From NCBI GenBank assembly GCA_029448655.1, contig JACCLO010000010.1, forward strand, positions 1,860,001-1,924,000: DNA of 64,000 nt, given 5' to 3'. Position 1 is the first letter of the stretch. Every line of letters begins with the position of its first letter. This stretch comes from Wolfiporia cocos (taxonomy: Eukaryota; Basidiomycota; Agaricomycetes; Polyporales; Phaeolaceae). Shown piece after piece: positions 12,498 to 23,853 of this stretch. The notes under the pieces are model-generated. The model ran no database searches and was not told the DNA's origin. It was given only the letters and a program-made list of their open reading frames with translations. The position numbers were made by a program, and so were the translations under genes.

Positions 12498-13782
12498 TCC
12501 TAGGATGTCGTGATTATCATAATGTCCCTACCCGTAGCGTCCGATCTTCACGTATTGATATTCAGTCCTAGCGTGGGGGAATAAGAGTACGTTCAGCCTC
12601 GGCAAGGCTCTTCATGGTTCAATGTACATGCATTGATCACAAATTCTGACGCGCGCTTCTATCTATGCGGTAGCGCTGGATTCAAAAGATGTTTGTTGAT
12701 GAGCGAAGGCTGCAAGGCGAGCACACACTGCAGGGGACGACGCGTGCCACAACAAGCACATGATTGCAGTGGGGAGGGGCAACCGTAGGGGAGCGGCAAA
12801 TTCCGGATGTCCGGCGTCTATCACACGCCACAGTACATGCCGGACAGTTCTCACTGCGGCACGGGCTTGGCGCGCAGAGCGCGACGGTATCAATGTAAAG
12901 GCTCCTCAGATAAAAACATTCATGCCTTGTGTCAGTGGGGTGTATTGCTCAGAACATTGAACACATCAATTTCTTCGGAACAGAATTTTGAGATAAAATC
13001 TGTACTGTACAATTTCGTACATCGCGCATGGCACACTGCAACTACAAGACAGTTTAACGGAAATGTGTTCACAACGATTTCTGCGGAAAGGCAAACAGAA
13101 TCAATCTGTGTACTAGGTTTTTGCTGTAGATCACTGTTGAAGGAGGAGATACCAATCCATCAATGTATGGGAGTATGATTTAGAATGCTTGCCAATCATG
13201 ATGTGAAAATCGATAGGACCCTCAGATCGCTCAGGTCGAAACTACACTATCAAGAAAGCGCTCTTAGATTATTACCTACCTACAGAATGAATGTACTTGT
13301 GAGGTGCAGAATATTTATGTGCCAGTGGTATGAATGTACCTGCCTTCCTAACTGGGATGCGAACGCCGCCACGTCGCGTTTGATGGCTCGATATCGTCGA
13401 GGAGTCGCTGGAAAGAACTGACAAAGATATCAAGGGCTCATTGTATGTTTCATTATATCTTGAGCATCTACGTAGCTTACATCTTGAATGAACGTTGCAG
13501 TACATAGCCATGTCTACAGTGATGCTTAGGTACCGGCGCCGGTACAGGCTCAGGTCCCGATAGTACCAGCGTCGATAGCGCCACATTCGCAGTCTCGGCA
13601 TCTAAATACCACATTGGGTAGGTGGTTCAGACTCCGACGTGATAAGCTCAGGACACATTTCTAGGCGGGGTTGCCCATCCCCAATTGCAGAACTTAGAAC
13701 TTGCAGCGGTGATCGCGACGCGCATCACGTGTGTACCTGACGCGTATTTCAGCGACCTCCTTGATCTGAGCTGAGGCCTTGA
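12498..13782. other. Intergenic between GH3 and amidohydrolase genes
   Basis: This 1.3-kb stretch lies between two plus-strand genes. Open frames here are short, lack recognisable motifs and have no coherent splice signals. A small palindrome-like run occurs near 13530-13550 (ggtaccggcgccggtacagg). I see nothing else in it. Confidence 0.5.
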
Positions 13783-16700
13783 ATGGCGCGACGTCAGAGT
13801 ATGGCAACTGAACCTTCTAAAAAATCCCCGGGGCAGGACGTCCCGCAGAAGATTACACGCACTGAAACGCGTACGAAAGCATCGCCGAACCCTCTCAGTC
13901 ATGTTATCAAGGTGCTTGTAATGGCCGCGGTCGCAGGCCTATCAACGTACATCTCGCGCAATGGATTCAAGCTTCCTTCTTCAAGAGTGCAACTGGTTAC
14001 TTCTCTTCCGGAAGCATACGCCATATGCGCCGATGGCATTTATACGGTCGATGAATCTACACCCAACGTGGACTGCCTCCTGATAAAGCGCGACCGGATC
14101 ATCGCGACCGGATCCTCGAGTATGTCTGCCTCTTTGGTTGTGTTGCATCCTTGATGAGCCGCCGTTTCAACTGAGGCCGACGGCCGCTACTTAATCAAAC
14201 ACATGACAGATCAGATCAACGAACATTGGGACGCGTATCAGACTGAGTTAATCAACAAGTTTTATGGCGGCGAGCCCAAGGCGAAGAAACCTCTGCGTAT
14301 AGTTCGGCCTCCTACAGGAAGCATAGTTGTTCCAGGTCTTGCAGGCATGTAGGCCTTACCGTTGCAGTCATACCCACCGATATAACACGTCTGTTTCCTC
14401 GTTTCACTGCTCCTGCTAGATGCACACGCACATCTGATAATGTATGGCAAGAAGATACAACTCAATCTCGAGGGTTTGGAATCAATTGATGGTAAGCGAA
14501 GCTTTCCGTTCATTCTCAATTGAACGTGCGCGTCCTCCCATTCTGAACATGAGACTGGAGTTGAAACACCTTGAAACCCTCACTGTCCTCCAATCAGGTA
14601 GTCACGGGTGCGTGTTCTACCACCGCATGCACAGGGATATCTGTGTGCAAGCGGTCCAAGAAAACATTCTTGAAGCGATATGATGGGCGTTGGGCCCTCC
14701 CAGCTATATGGTGATATTGTGTCAATATTCATTGCGGAGGCTATCCCATGCGCCTTGCTCTGATGCAACTATCATCTCCATCAGGAATCATAGATTGTTA
14801 GAGTTTGTTGAAATGCGATCAAAAGTGCGCATGCACAGTGTGACCTATTTCGGTATGCAGCACTATGCTAGTTACATCACAGTGAAGCGATCGCCACAAC
14901 GGTCGAAATACGTCACATACAATTGCGATTACGAGGGCGCATCCGCAGTACATTCAGTGCTGAAGCAGAATACAAAGCAGATAACATTGCTCTCGTGTTG
15001 TGGCAGCTTAGGATATGTTGACTGACAATTACCGATGGCACAGATGTCCTGGACCGAATCGAGGCGTATGTCGCTGCTTACCCCGATACGGAGTGGGTTG
15101 AAGGTTTTGGCTGGGACCAGACACGCTGGCAGGGTTGGCGTGGTGGATTCCCGGACAAGGTACGTCGATCGTGTGCCCGTTCTCCAGTTGAGTTTTTCCA
15201 TGCTGCTCTAAACTTATGACGGGCGAAGAACGATCTTGCATCGCGCTCACTTCTTGCAACTCGTGCGCTTGCGCTCTCCCGCGTAGACGGGCACGCGCTG
15301 TGGGTCTCGCCACGCGCCCTTGAGCTCGCGCAGGCAAATCTCCCGGATGGACGCTGGCCGGAGGAGATTGAAGGCGGAGAGATCGTGCGGGGCGCAGATG
15401 GCGAGCCTAGCGGTACGTCGCTCCGATGTGCCCGTGCCCCAGTCTATGTCGGCTGACATGAGTGCGCATTGCAGGTACATTCCTTGACGCTGCCATGGCA
15501 CTGGTCCCGGTACCCCCGGCAACGGCGGCACAGCTAGAGGAGAGACTGGAGCGTGCAGCACAAGACGCCCTGGCTGTCGGGCTCACGAGCGTGCATGACG
15601 CAGCGGTCAGTGAGGATATGGTTCCAGTGTTCAAAAAGTAGGTGTAGACTGCTTGAGCCAGTTGCGCTTTTAATTCAGCACTTGCTAGGATGGCAGACGA
15701 GGGGAGACTACCGGTAGGTACATGCAGACGCACCTCGATAAGACGCAATGATTCACAGTCGTGAAGATCAGGGTATACGCCATGGCCAACTCAGAGCAGG
15801 CAGGCTACTGGGGCGACCGGTTCGAGAGGCTCGAGGACTATGGACGCGAGGGCCGGCTGAACATGCGTAGCATCAAGCTATTCACGGATGGTAAGCGTGG
15901 ACTGCTGCCTTTTGCGACCTCAATACCTTAGGATGAGTCCATGTTCGGCAGGCGCTCTCGGATCATGGGGTGCAGCACTGCTTGAGCCATACACGGACAA
16001 CACGGCTACGCGTGGGATCATGCGCAGCTCGGAAGAGGCGTTAAATGCTACGGTGTCGCGATTCTGGGCAGATGGATGGCAGGTGGTGCGTGGGCCATCG
16101 CCATTGTTGCGATTGTGTTCGTCATTCAATCGTGTGGACAGAACATACACTGCATCGGTGACCGCGCGAACAAGGCGGTGTTGGATATCTTTGAGGGCTT
16201 GATGGCTTCCAACACGAGCGAGGGTGAAAGAAGAAGACCGAGGATCGAGCATGCGCAAATTATGCGCATAGAGGATTTGCAAAGGACGGGAAGGCTCGGG
16301 GGTAAGCTAGCTCGATGCTCTGGCCGCTGATTATGAACGATGCTGAAATGTCGGGTAGTTATCCCAAGTGTTCAACCGACACATGCGTGGGTATCTCTTA
16401 CTTCATAAAATTACTGATGCCGATGCGTAACAATCACAGCACTAGCGACATGTGGTATGCAGAAACTAGACTGGTGGGTGCCCATCTGTCATAGATATGA
16501 ACAGCATGAGCTGATGGACATGCAATGGGCCTTAGGGGCCAGATAGGATCAAAGGCGCATATGCCTACCAAACACTGTTGCAGTGCGTCATCACACGCTT
16601 ACTGCGCTGTGTGGAAACGTGTAGTTTTACTTTTGACGTGACGTCTAGGTCATCACAAGACCACGTATTGCCCATCGGCTCCGACTTCCCGGTGGAGAGT

Positions 16701-17063
16701 ATCAATCCGCTCCTGGGATTTTATGCGGCAGTCTCACGACTCGATGCGATGGGTAATAGCCCTCACGGTGTTGGTGGGTGGTACGTATTGGATGGCCAGA
16801 AGTAAGCGCAATCATAACAAATCCATTACAGGTTCTCCACAGAACGCCTCACGCGTGCGCAAGCATTGAAGGGAATGACACTCGACGCTGCATACGCTTC
16901 CTTCGCCGAGCACAATCTGGGAACTTTGGCACCAGGCAAGAAGGCTGATTACGTTGTGCTCGACATGGATATTGTGCAGGAAGATACTCCAGTGGATGCG
17001 ATTCTCACCACGAAAGTGAGAGCGACAGTGATAGATGGCCGCGTCATGTATGGAGGCATTTGA
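13783..17063 (+). CDS. Amidohydrolase family 3 (YtcJ-like) metal-dependent hydrolase
   Basis: Fifteen phase-consistent exons give about 643 residues: 13783-14119, 14210-14344, 14420-14491, 15044-15159, 15229-15412, 15475-15637, 15689-15717, 15759-15890, 15952-16082, 16142-16301, 16359-16386, 16440-16473, 16536-16582, 16649-16780 and 16832-17063. A single hydrophobic segment (about 39-60) suggests a membrane anchor. The metal-binding motif DAHAH (158-162) follows SIVVPGLA. Later family marks are SRVDGHALWVS, VGLTSVHDAAV, GDRANKAVLDIF, RIEHAQIM, LPIGSDFPVE and the closing GTLAPGKKADYVVLD. This superfamily hydrolyses C-N bonds on a TIM-barrel metal site; the substrate is unknown. An upstream in-frame ATG was chosen; MATEPSKK at 13801 is an alternative start. 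Intron 14345-14419 uses a GC donor, and intron 14492-15043 is unusually long (552 nt). Confidence 0.88.
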
Positions 17064-17315
17064 GAACATAGGATTCCAAATGCAGACGTCAATTGCAATG
17101 ATGTACACCCCGGTGCGATATATTCCTACACATTGGTACGATATAGCGAGTATATGACGATGCTGCTGCTATGGTGACATGTCCTGACCTAAACGATGGA
17201 AATGCAAAATTAAGACCATAAAATAGAAAGAGGGACGATACGTGAGAGAACTCAAATGCTCAAATGAGCGGATGGGTATTGGTATACAGAAACGAAAACG
17301 CATCAAAGTATCCGG

Positions 17316-19784
17316 CTATAGGCACAACGCACTCTCTAATCCTGCCTTGCTCACACGACGCATTGGCTGTAATGTGGCCTCATCGACCGGGGCGCGGCGT
17401 GCATGACGATATCGGCCTGTCGCGTCCTTGATTTCCATCTCTTGCCCGGAATCACCGATCGCTGCAGCATCGTTTGGCGTGGAGATAGGAACGATGTTGA
17501 AGGAATGCTCCCGCGTAAACATTGGCGGCAGACTCTCGCGAATATGTTGCGGTCGGCGGCCGCCCAACGCTACCTGATAGTTGGCGCCGGTACCCGACCC
17601 GCTCGCCCCGCCATCCTCGACGTCTTGGTCAAGGCTGCCCGGAGGCATCTTGATGACGCCAACGGACTTGCCACCGAGCTCTTGCTCCTCAAAGGTCATT
17701 AGCTCGGAGACGAAGCCAATGTTCGGCGATATGCCCTTTCGCCTTTCGAGGACGAACGAGTACGCTTTGGACAGCGTCCAGTGATTTGCATGGATTAGGT
17801 ACGCCATGACGGCGGTGACAGAGCGCGACTTCCCTGCCTTGCAGTGAACATAAGTGGGCGCTGAGTGAAGACGGGCGTCGTCTACGCAGGGTGTCAGCGC
17901 GGGTCAATTTGCATGGAAGATTGATACGTTACCTAGTAGCTCGCACACTTCCCGTACCCCACGTGTGATGTTATCCTCTTCGACAGTATCCCGCATCGGT
18001 ATACGCACGTAGCGCTCGAAGCGCTGACGCAGATTCAGTCCGTGGTCGTCATCACATTCAAACGCGATGTTCAATATTCGTTTGACGCCAAAAGACAGAA
18101 GCTCCTCCACATGTTCTTCTGCAGTGAGTTCGGGGCCGAGATACAAGAAATTGGGAAGAATAGTAGATACAGTGAATACAGGGTATGGGTCCTCCTCTGT
18201 TGTGGGCGGTTGGGATGAATCTGGCCGCGCGGTAGATGGTGAGCGGGGCATCGGCGTGTGCGGCGTGCTGGATCGCGTGACCGAAGGCGATGGTGGCGGT
18301 AGATGCTCTCGCGAGGTTGGCGAATGTACGCCAGGTGACAGGAGACGCGCGGACCCGGGTGGAGAGTTATTTGTAAAACTGAGTGTGAGATGTGATGGAG
18401 AGCGCGAGCGGGCGCGGAGGGCGGATGGAGGTGCAGAGAGCGTGGCAGCTTTCATGGGTGTCGTGCGCACTTGCAGCTTGGGCATGCCTGCGTTGAGACG
18501 CTCGGCAGACGACGTGTCGAGCTTGCCCAGCGTTGGTACACTGGGTCGGCGTGGAGGCGTGCGCGAGAACATGGTCTGATATGGGGGAGGGGATGGGGTT
18601 GCGATGTCGCTGGAGAAACTCCAGGTGTGAATGGAAGAAGGCATTGTGTTATCCGGAGAGTTTGTTTGCTGTTCGACTTGTGGTAAATTCTTTGAGCGAC
18701 CTGCCGATGCGACATCCAGCTGGAATAAACCACCAGACTTTTTATTCGAGCCGGAGGGGTCCTCCTGGGAAGAACTGTCAGGGGGAGTGTCCGACACAAT
18801 CAGCTGCCGCAGGTACGGATGCCGACGTGCGGCCGCTAAGCCGCCCTCGAGATATTCAGCACAGCCATGGTCTAACAACGGTTCCACGGCATTCAGCAGG
18901 GCCCAGGATGTCACCTGTGGATTGTCACGGCCTTTCTCATCCATCGTCTCATCGCAGATGACGACGTCGCCGTCCCACTCTCCACTGCTAAGCAGGTCGT
19001 CCCAAACGCGCTTCCCGTCGTCGGTCGTGATGTACTGGCGCAGTGTGTCTAGGCCCTGAAACCCACCGTTTGCTTTACGGCACCGCTTTAAAATGAGCGA
19101 CGGTATTGCCATATTGATGCTCCTGTCAAGACGGCTGGCCAGAAACGATGCGACAGGTCGGATGTCAATAAGTAACGGACGCATCGGAGCAGACAGGCGC
19201 GCGACGAGTACGGCGGGATCAAGACCTCGCGCAGAGTGTCGTTTGAGAGACGTATCAATAGATGACAGTCTCCACTTGTCGGCGTCAAAGTAGAGAGCGC
19301 TGAGAGGGGTAGCTCGAAGTTCAGAGGTAGGGGTAAAGTACACACTCGCCGGACTGATGCTCTCGCTCGGACTGGGTGAATGGCGCTCGGACGGGTCGGA
19401 CCAGCTAGCGGTATAGTAGGGGGAATTCAGCGCGCGTAGGGAGGACGATGCGGAGCTGAACATGGGCGAAGTTGCGGAGCGGATGGGCCGCAGGCGGAGA
19501 TTCTTCTGTACATTCCGACGCAGTCTCTCCAGAGCCTCAAAGTCTTTAGAAAGCTCGTCCGTATTGGCATCAGAGTCCGTCTCCGTTAGGTTGGCAGAAT
19601 AGTCTGTAGGCGAGTCTGAGGAGTCGGATGAAGGTGATAGGTGTAGCAACTCGTCGTCGTCAAGGCTCAGGGGGATCTCGACAGGTGTCTCGAGCTCGAT
19701 GACGGTGTTGGTCTGACCTGGTCGCTTGCCGCTGTCTACCTCGAGAGTGAGGTTCGGCGGTCGGGCCTTCTTAGCGGGAGGCAT
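17316..19784 (-). CDS. Rhodanese-like plus dual-specificity protein phosphatase (MAPK phosphatase type)
   Basis: Two exons (19784-17933 and 17881-17316) give 805 residues. After an acidic Ser-rich N-terminus comes a rhodanese/CH2-like domain (about 195-310, with LLIDIRPVASFLASRLDRSINM). A long Ser/Pro-rich linker leads to the dual-specificity phosphatase domain (about 535-680). Its start is marked by STILPNFLYLGPE, and the active-site loop HCKAGKSRS (C631 nucleophile) is followed by VTAVMAYLI. A disordered tail ends the protein. N-terminal rhodanese plus DSP is the layout of MAP-kinase phosphatases such as Msg5 and animal MKPs, where the first domain docks the kinase. The substrate is therefore probably a MAPK, by inference. 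The one intron falls between the core and the active-site loop. The gene is divergent from the Def1-like gene. Confidence 0.88.
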
Positions 19785-20132
19785 GAGTTAGACGCGCCAG
19801 GGGGATAGTCGCTAGCGGCTGCTGAGCACGAAAGGCGGGGGGAATGATGAACTGCCTACAGCTAGCCAGAGCAACCCGAGAGCAACGAGAGCTGTGATCC
19901 ACCGTACCGCCCGCAATTAGTATCTTAAGCGCCGCTGTTCGCGATCTCAAATTCACAGACGCCTGCTGACAAATCAGATAACCTCCGCCGCTCGTCCATA
20001 AACGGCCCGATAACCCACCGCTAAGTGCTTAAGGTTTCCGCAACCCCCTAATTGCCCCATCCGCCAGGCGTCGAACGCGTTTTCTCTCCCTCCCAAGTCG
20101 AAAAACAAAAACGACCATCCCCATCCCCCACA
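19785..20132. promoter_or_regulatory. Shared upstream region of phosphatase and Def1-like genes
   Basis: This 348-bp gap lies between the two divergent start codons. Just before the plus-strand ATG is a run of pyrimidine-rich and A-rich sequence (tttctctccctccc, then aaaaacaaaaacgacc), common near fungal transcription starts. No TATA box stands out. Confidence 0.4.
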
Positions 20133-23100
20133 ATGTACCAGTCCTCGAACTTCCGCAGGGCACAGCCCTCTCAAGATGCTCCCCAGGAGAAATACCGGGG
20201 CAGAGTGAAGCAGCTGCAGGAAATTTACCCTGCATGGTCCTCCGATGGTAATGACGCGCTCGATGCCCACAGACGGTCTGCTCATCCTCTCATCCAGATC
20301 TCCAGACATTGTTGATAGAGGTCAACGGCGACGTGGAGATTGCCGCTACTAGGATCACTGAGGGTCTGCTCTCGTCCAGAAAACCTCTGACCCCGCCCTC
20401 ACCTACGTTCATCAGGTACTGCGGCCCAATGGGATTCTGTCACACGGAAGAAGGACAAAAAGTCGGCTGCGCATACTCCAAAAGAAGCATCTTCTCCGAG
20501 AGAGCGAGGTGAGTTCCGCGGCGGCAGAGGAGGACGCGGGGGACGGGGTGGTTATGGTCGGGGCGGTGCTGCCCGTGGCGCGTTCGCCCGCGGTGGTCAC
20601 CACGAGACCAACGGGCATCGTTTCAAGCCATCTCAGGCGGGCGAGGCGATCGCGTCGAAGAAGGCAGACGAGGCGCCTGCTGCAGACGCTTCCGGCACAG
20701 CTGTAAACGGCACCGCGAATCCTGCAGAGGAGAGCTCGCAGCAGGAGTTGGGCTCACCTGCCGTTAACGGCGCGTCGACAGGTGACCAGCCCGAGTCTGC
20801 TGCGAATGTCGCTCCCTCAAGTGCAGGTTGGGGAGTTAGCACGCCGCCTGCAAAGGGACGAGAAACACCAATTAACGGCGGTGCGACTCCCGCTGCGGCC
20901 CCTGTTTCTGTTCCGACCCAGCGTGCGGCTACGCCCAAGGCGGCGAAAAACCCGGCCACCTCCAAACTATCCTGGGCACAAATTGCACGGTATATCCATG
21001 TGTATTTACTGCTGCGATTTCAAAGCTGATCATTGTCTGCCATCTCTAGCGCCAAGGAACCGCTCGCCCCTCAGCCTCCTGTTCCTGCTCCCGTACCTGC
21101 TCCCATCCCCGCGCCTGTCACTGTGCCAACTCCCCCTGCTGCCCCCGAACCTGCGCGCGAGCCAACGCCGCCACAGGATGAACCGCCATCAGAGCCTCAA
21201 CATCAGGGCTGGGAGGATCCAACAACAGTCCAGCCACCATCATGGGACGAAGAGAAGCCTGCCGTACAGCCAGCGCCCACTGAATCTTGGCCACCGAATC
21301 CCGAGCCGCCTACCGTAGAGGAACCAAAGCCTGCTGAACCCGAGCCACAGCCTGCGCCTGAGCCTGTTGCGGCACCCGAGCCGACGCTTTCCGTCCTCCC
21401 TGCACAGGTGCAGCAGCAGCAACAGCAGCAGCAGCAAGTTCCCGCAGCAGTGGAACCTGTCGTTGCGCCTGCTAAGCCATTGACGCCTGCATCGCACACA
21501 CGTCCAGCTGCAGGCTCGCACCGCGCGAGCGCGAAATTCAAGACAACGGATCAGGCGGTCGTGATGCCCAGCTCGAGCTTTGGCGCGAGCGTGGAGAAAG
21601 TGGGCATGCAGTTCGGTAGCCTGAGCATTGGCGGCGACGATCTCGAGGTTAACGGGTATGTTTTTGCCATCACATCCGCGTCTTCATGACCTGACTCTAA
21701 CCCCAGCCTCGAGACGGCTGCTCCTGAGCCGACTCCTGCGCGAGTTCCCGAGCCTCCAGCCGCTGCTGAGCCTCAGCCTGTACAGCAGCCTGCTCAGACC
21801 CCCGTGCCGGCCCCACAGTCCGCGCTTCAGCAGCAAGACTCCCCTTCCCCGCCTACCACAACCCCTCCTGCACAGACTCCTCTGAGCTCTACACCAGGCT
21901 TGTTCCCTCCAGCTATTCCTCAGCAGACCCAGCAGTCTCAGTCCGTTTCCCAACCGCAGCACTCCCTTCCGGCCTCTCTCTCGACCTCCGCCATCCCCAG
22001 TCAAGCATCGCTACCTTCTACTGCCCCCTCAACTTCATCCATTTCCCCCTACTCCCATAGCGCGCAGGTCTTGCCTCAGCAGTCATTGCAGAACCATCAG
22101 GTTCCTCACACTCAGGCCCCGAGCCACGTACAGAATCAACACAACCAGTACGCCCAGCACAGCCTTCCTTCCCACCTGGACCCTGCGCAGAACCAGACGC
22201 AGCACTCCCCGACGGTGTCGCAGAGTCAGCAGCAGAGCATTGGCGCTCCGTCGTATTTCCGCCAGGCCGAGGCCCCGTACTTCCATACCCCAACGCCTCC
22301 AGCTGGTCAGTCGCAAGACAGCCCATATGGCGCGTTTGGTCAGCTCGCCCAGCAGGTTCAGCACCAAAGCCAAGGATCGCACCTTGGTTTCTCCGGAAAC
22401 GAGTATGGATATGGGGAGAGCCAGAGGGTATGTACAGTGAAAACACTGACTGACCACTCGTGATGCTGATTCTAATACCGTAGCAGAGCTTCTACGACTC
22501 CTACTCTGGACCCACTGGCTTCGGTAACCGCAACATGCTCGGTGGCCACGACGAAATGAAGGGTTTGGCGGGGACGCAGCAACAGCCGCACACTGCGCCT
22601 GGCCTGCCACCTTCGAGTTCTCAGCCCTCTCAACAACTTCCCCCGACGTCCCAGGCTGGCAACCAGGCTCAGCCCAACGCTGGTCAAGGCCCGCAACAAA
22701 GCTACCCTCCACCGATGCAGTACTACTACCCGCCCTACCAGCCGAACCAGTTCTATGGCTCTCCCTACAGTTCTGGCTATAGCGTCCCTCAGCCTTTCGT
22801 TAAGTACCCCGCCGTCTTCCAGACCGGACCGCCGGGTCCTCAGACCGCGCCATCACCCGCGACGAAGCAACCGCCGAGTGCGGTTCAGCCGCAATCGCCG
22901 TATACCCAGAGCCTCTACGGCCAGCAACACCCATCGAGCGCATACGAGGAGCTCGGATACCAGCATCACTCCCAGCACTCACACGGCCAGGGTGTCGGAA
23001 GTGGGCTGCCGTCTAGCGACTACAGCAAGCACCAGTCGCTGTACGGTACAGGACAGGGCATGCAGGCCTTCATGGGTCTCGGGCAGTCAACGGGTCCTTC

Positions 23101-23443
23101 GTCTGGCCCGCCGCTCGGTCAGCGCGCCGCAGCTGGGTCTCCTGAGGCTGTGTACAAGCCGTATGGCGCTTCAGTGAAAGATGTCGGCGCTGGAGTTGGT
23201 GGATCTGTCGGTGCCGGCGTTGGGCAGGGCCCGCAGACACGCGGAATCCAGCAGCCTGCACAAGCAGGGTTCTACGGTGCGCAACGCTTTGGCTCAAATG
23301 CCTCTGCGCTGCCGCAGAGTCAGCAGGGTCAGCAGCACCAGCCCCAGAGCCAGGGTCCTCAGCACCTTGGATACCCTCAGGGTGGCAACGATGCGTCCTT
23401 CTACTCGTACCAGTCCAGGCAGCCGCAGGGGTACTGGCAGTAA
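20133..23443 (+). CDS. Def1-like CUE-domain protein, Gln/Pro-rich
   Basis: Six exons join in phase: 20133-20247, 20298-20363, 20416-20989, 21050-21655, 21707-22427 and 22484-23443, about 1014 residues. An N-terminal CUE-type ubiquitin-binding domain (about 20-60, KYRGRVKQLQEIYPAW then LQTLLIEVNGDVEIAATRI) is followed by an RGG box, a short WAQIA motif and a very long low-complexity region rich in Q, P, S and G, including a run of nine Gln near 21410-21440. This is the architecture of yeast Def1, which promotes ubiquitination and removal of stalled RNA polymerase II. Def1 is activated by proteasomal trimming of its Q-rich tail; whether that holds here is unknown. An annotator lacking the CUE exons would see only anonymous low-complexity ORFs. 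Confidence 0.85.
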
Positions 23444-23853
23444 GCATCTGGGGCGACTGCGGCCTGTGCTTTGACAAGTCTTGTTAATAGTAGTTAGTGC
23501 TAGTGGTGATGGTGCTTCGTCCGATTCACGTTTGACCGCATGATGTCTCTGTTTCGTCTCTCGTCTCGTTCATGCATCTTGCTCTCCAGCTCCTGCGTCT
23601 CTCTCCGTCATGTTCCATCACTTTTTTATACATACATCTCATCTCGACTCTATCTCCTCTTTTCCTCTCCTCTCTCAGCTCATTCTCTGTACGATTACGA
23701 TCGAACGGCCGATGACCGCAAAAATTGCGTCGCCATAATGCCGTGCAGACAAATCATGATCGGAAAGCAAATGTATTGTGGCGTGTCGCAAGAACGAAAC
23801 ACAGCTGAAACGTCGAACATACATGAGAGTCTGTTCGTGATATTGCTTTAGTA
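23444..23853. other. 3' flank of Def1-like gene
   Basis: This 410-bp stretch is pyrimidine-rich after 23560 (many tct/ctc runs) and presumably holds the 3' UTR of the Def1-like gene. No supported gene was seen. Confidence 0.45.

Noticed and set aside
10356..17063. GH3 and amidohydrolase side by side as a possible metabolic gene cluster
   Set aside because: Neighbours are trafficking, signalling and transcription genes; no synthase, transporter or regulator suggests a cluster.
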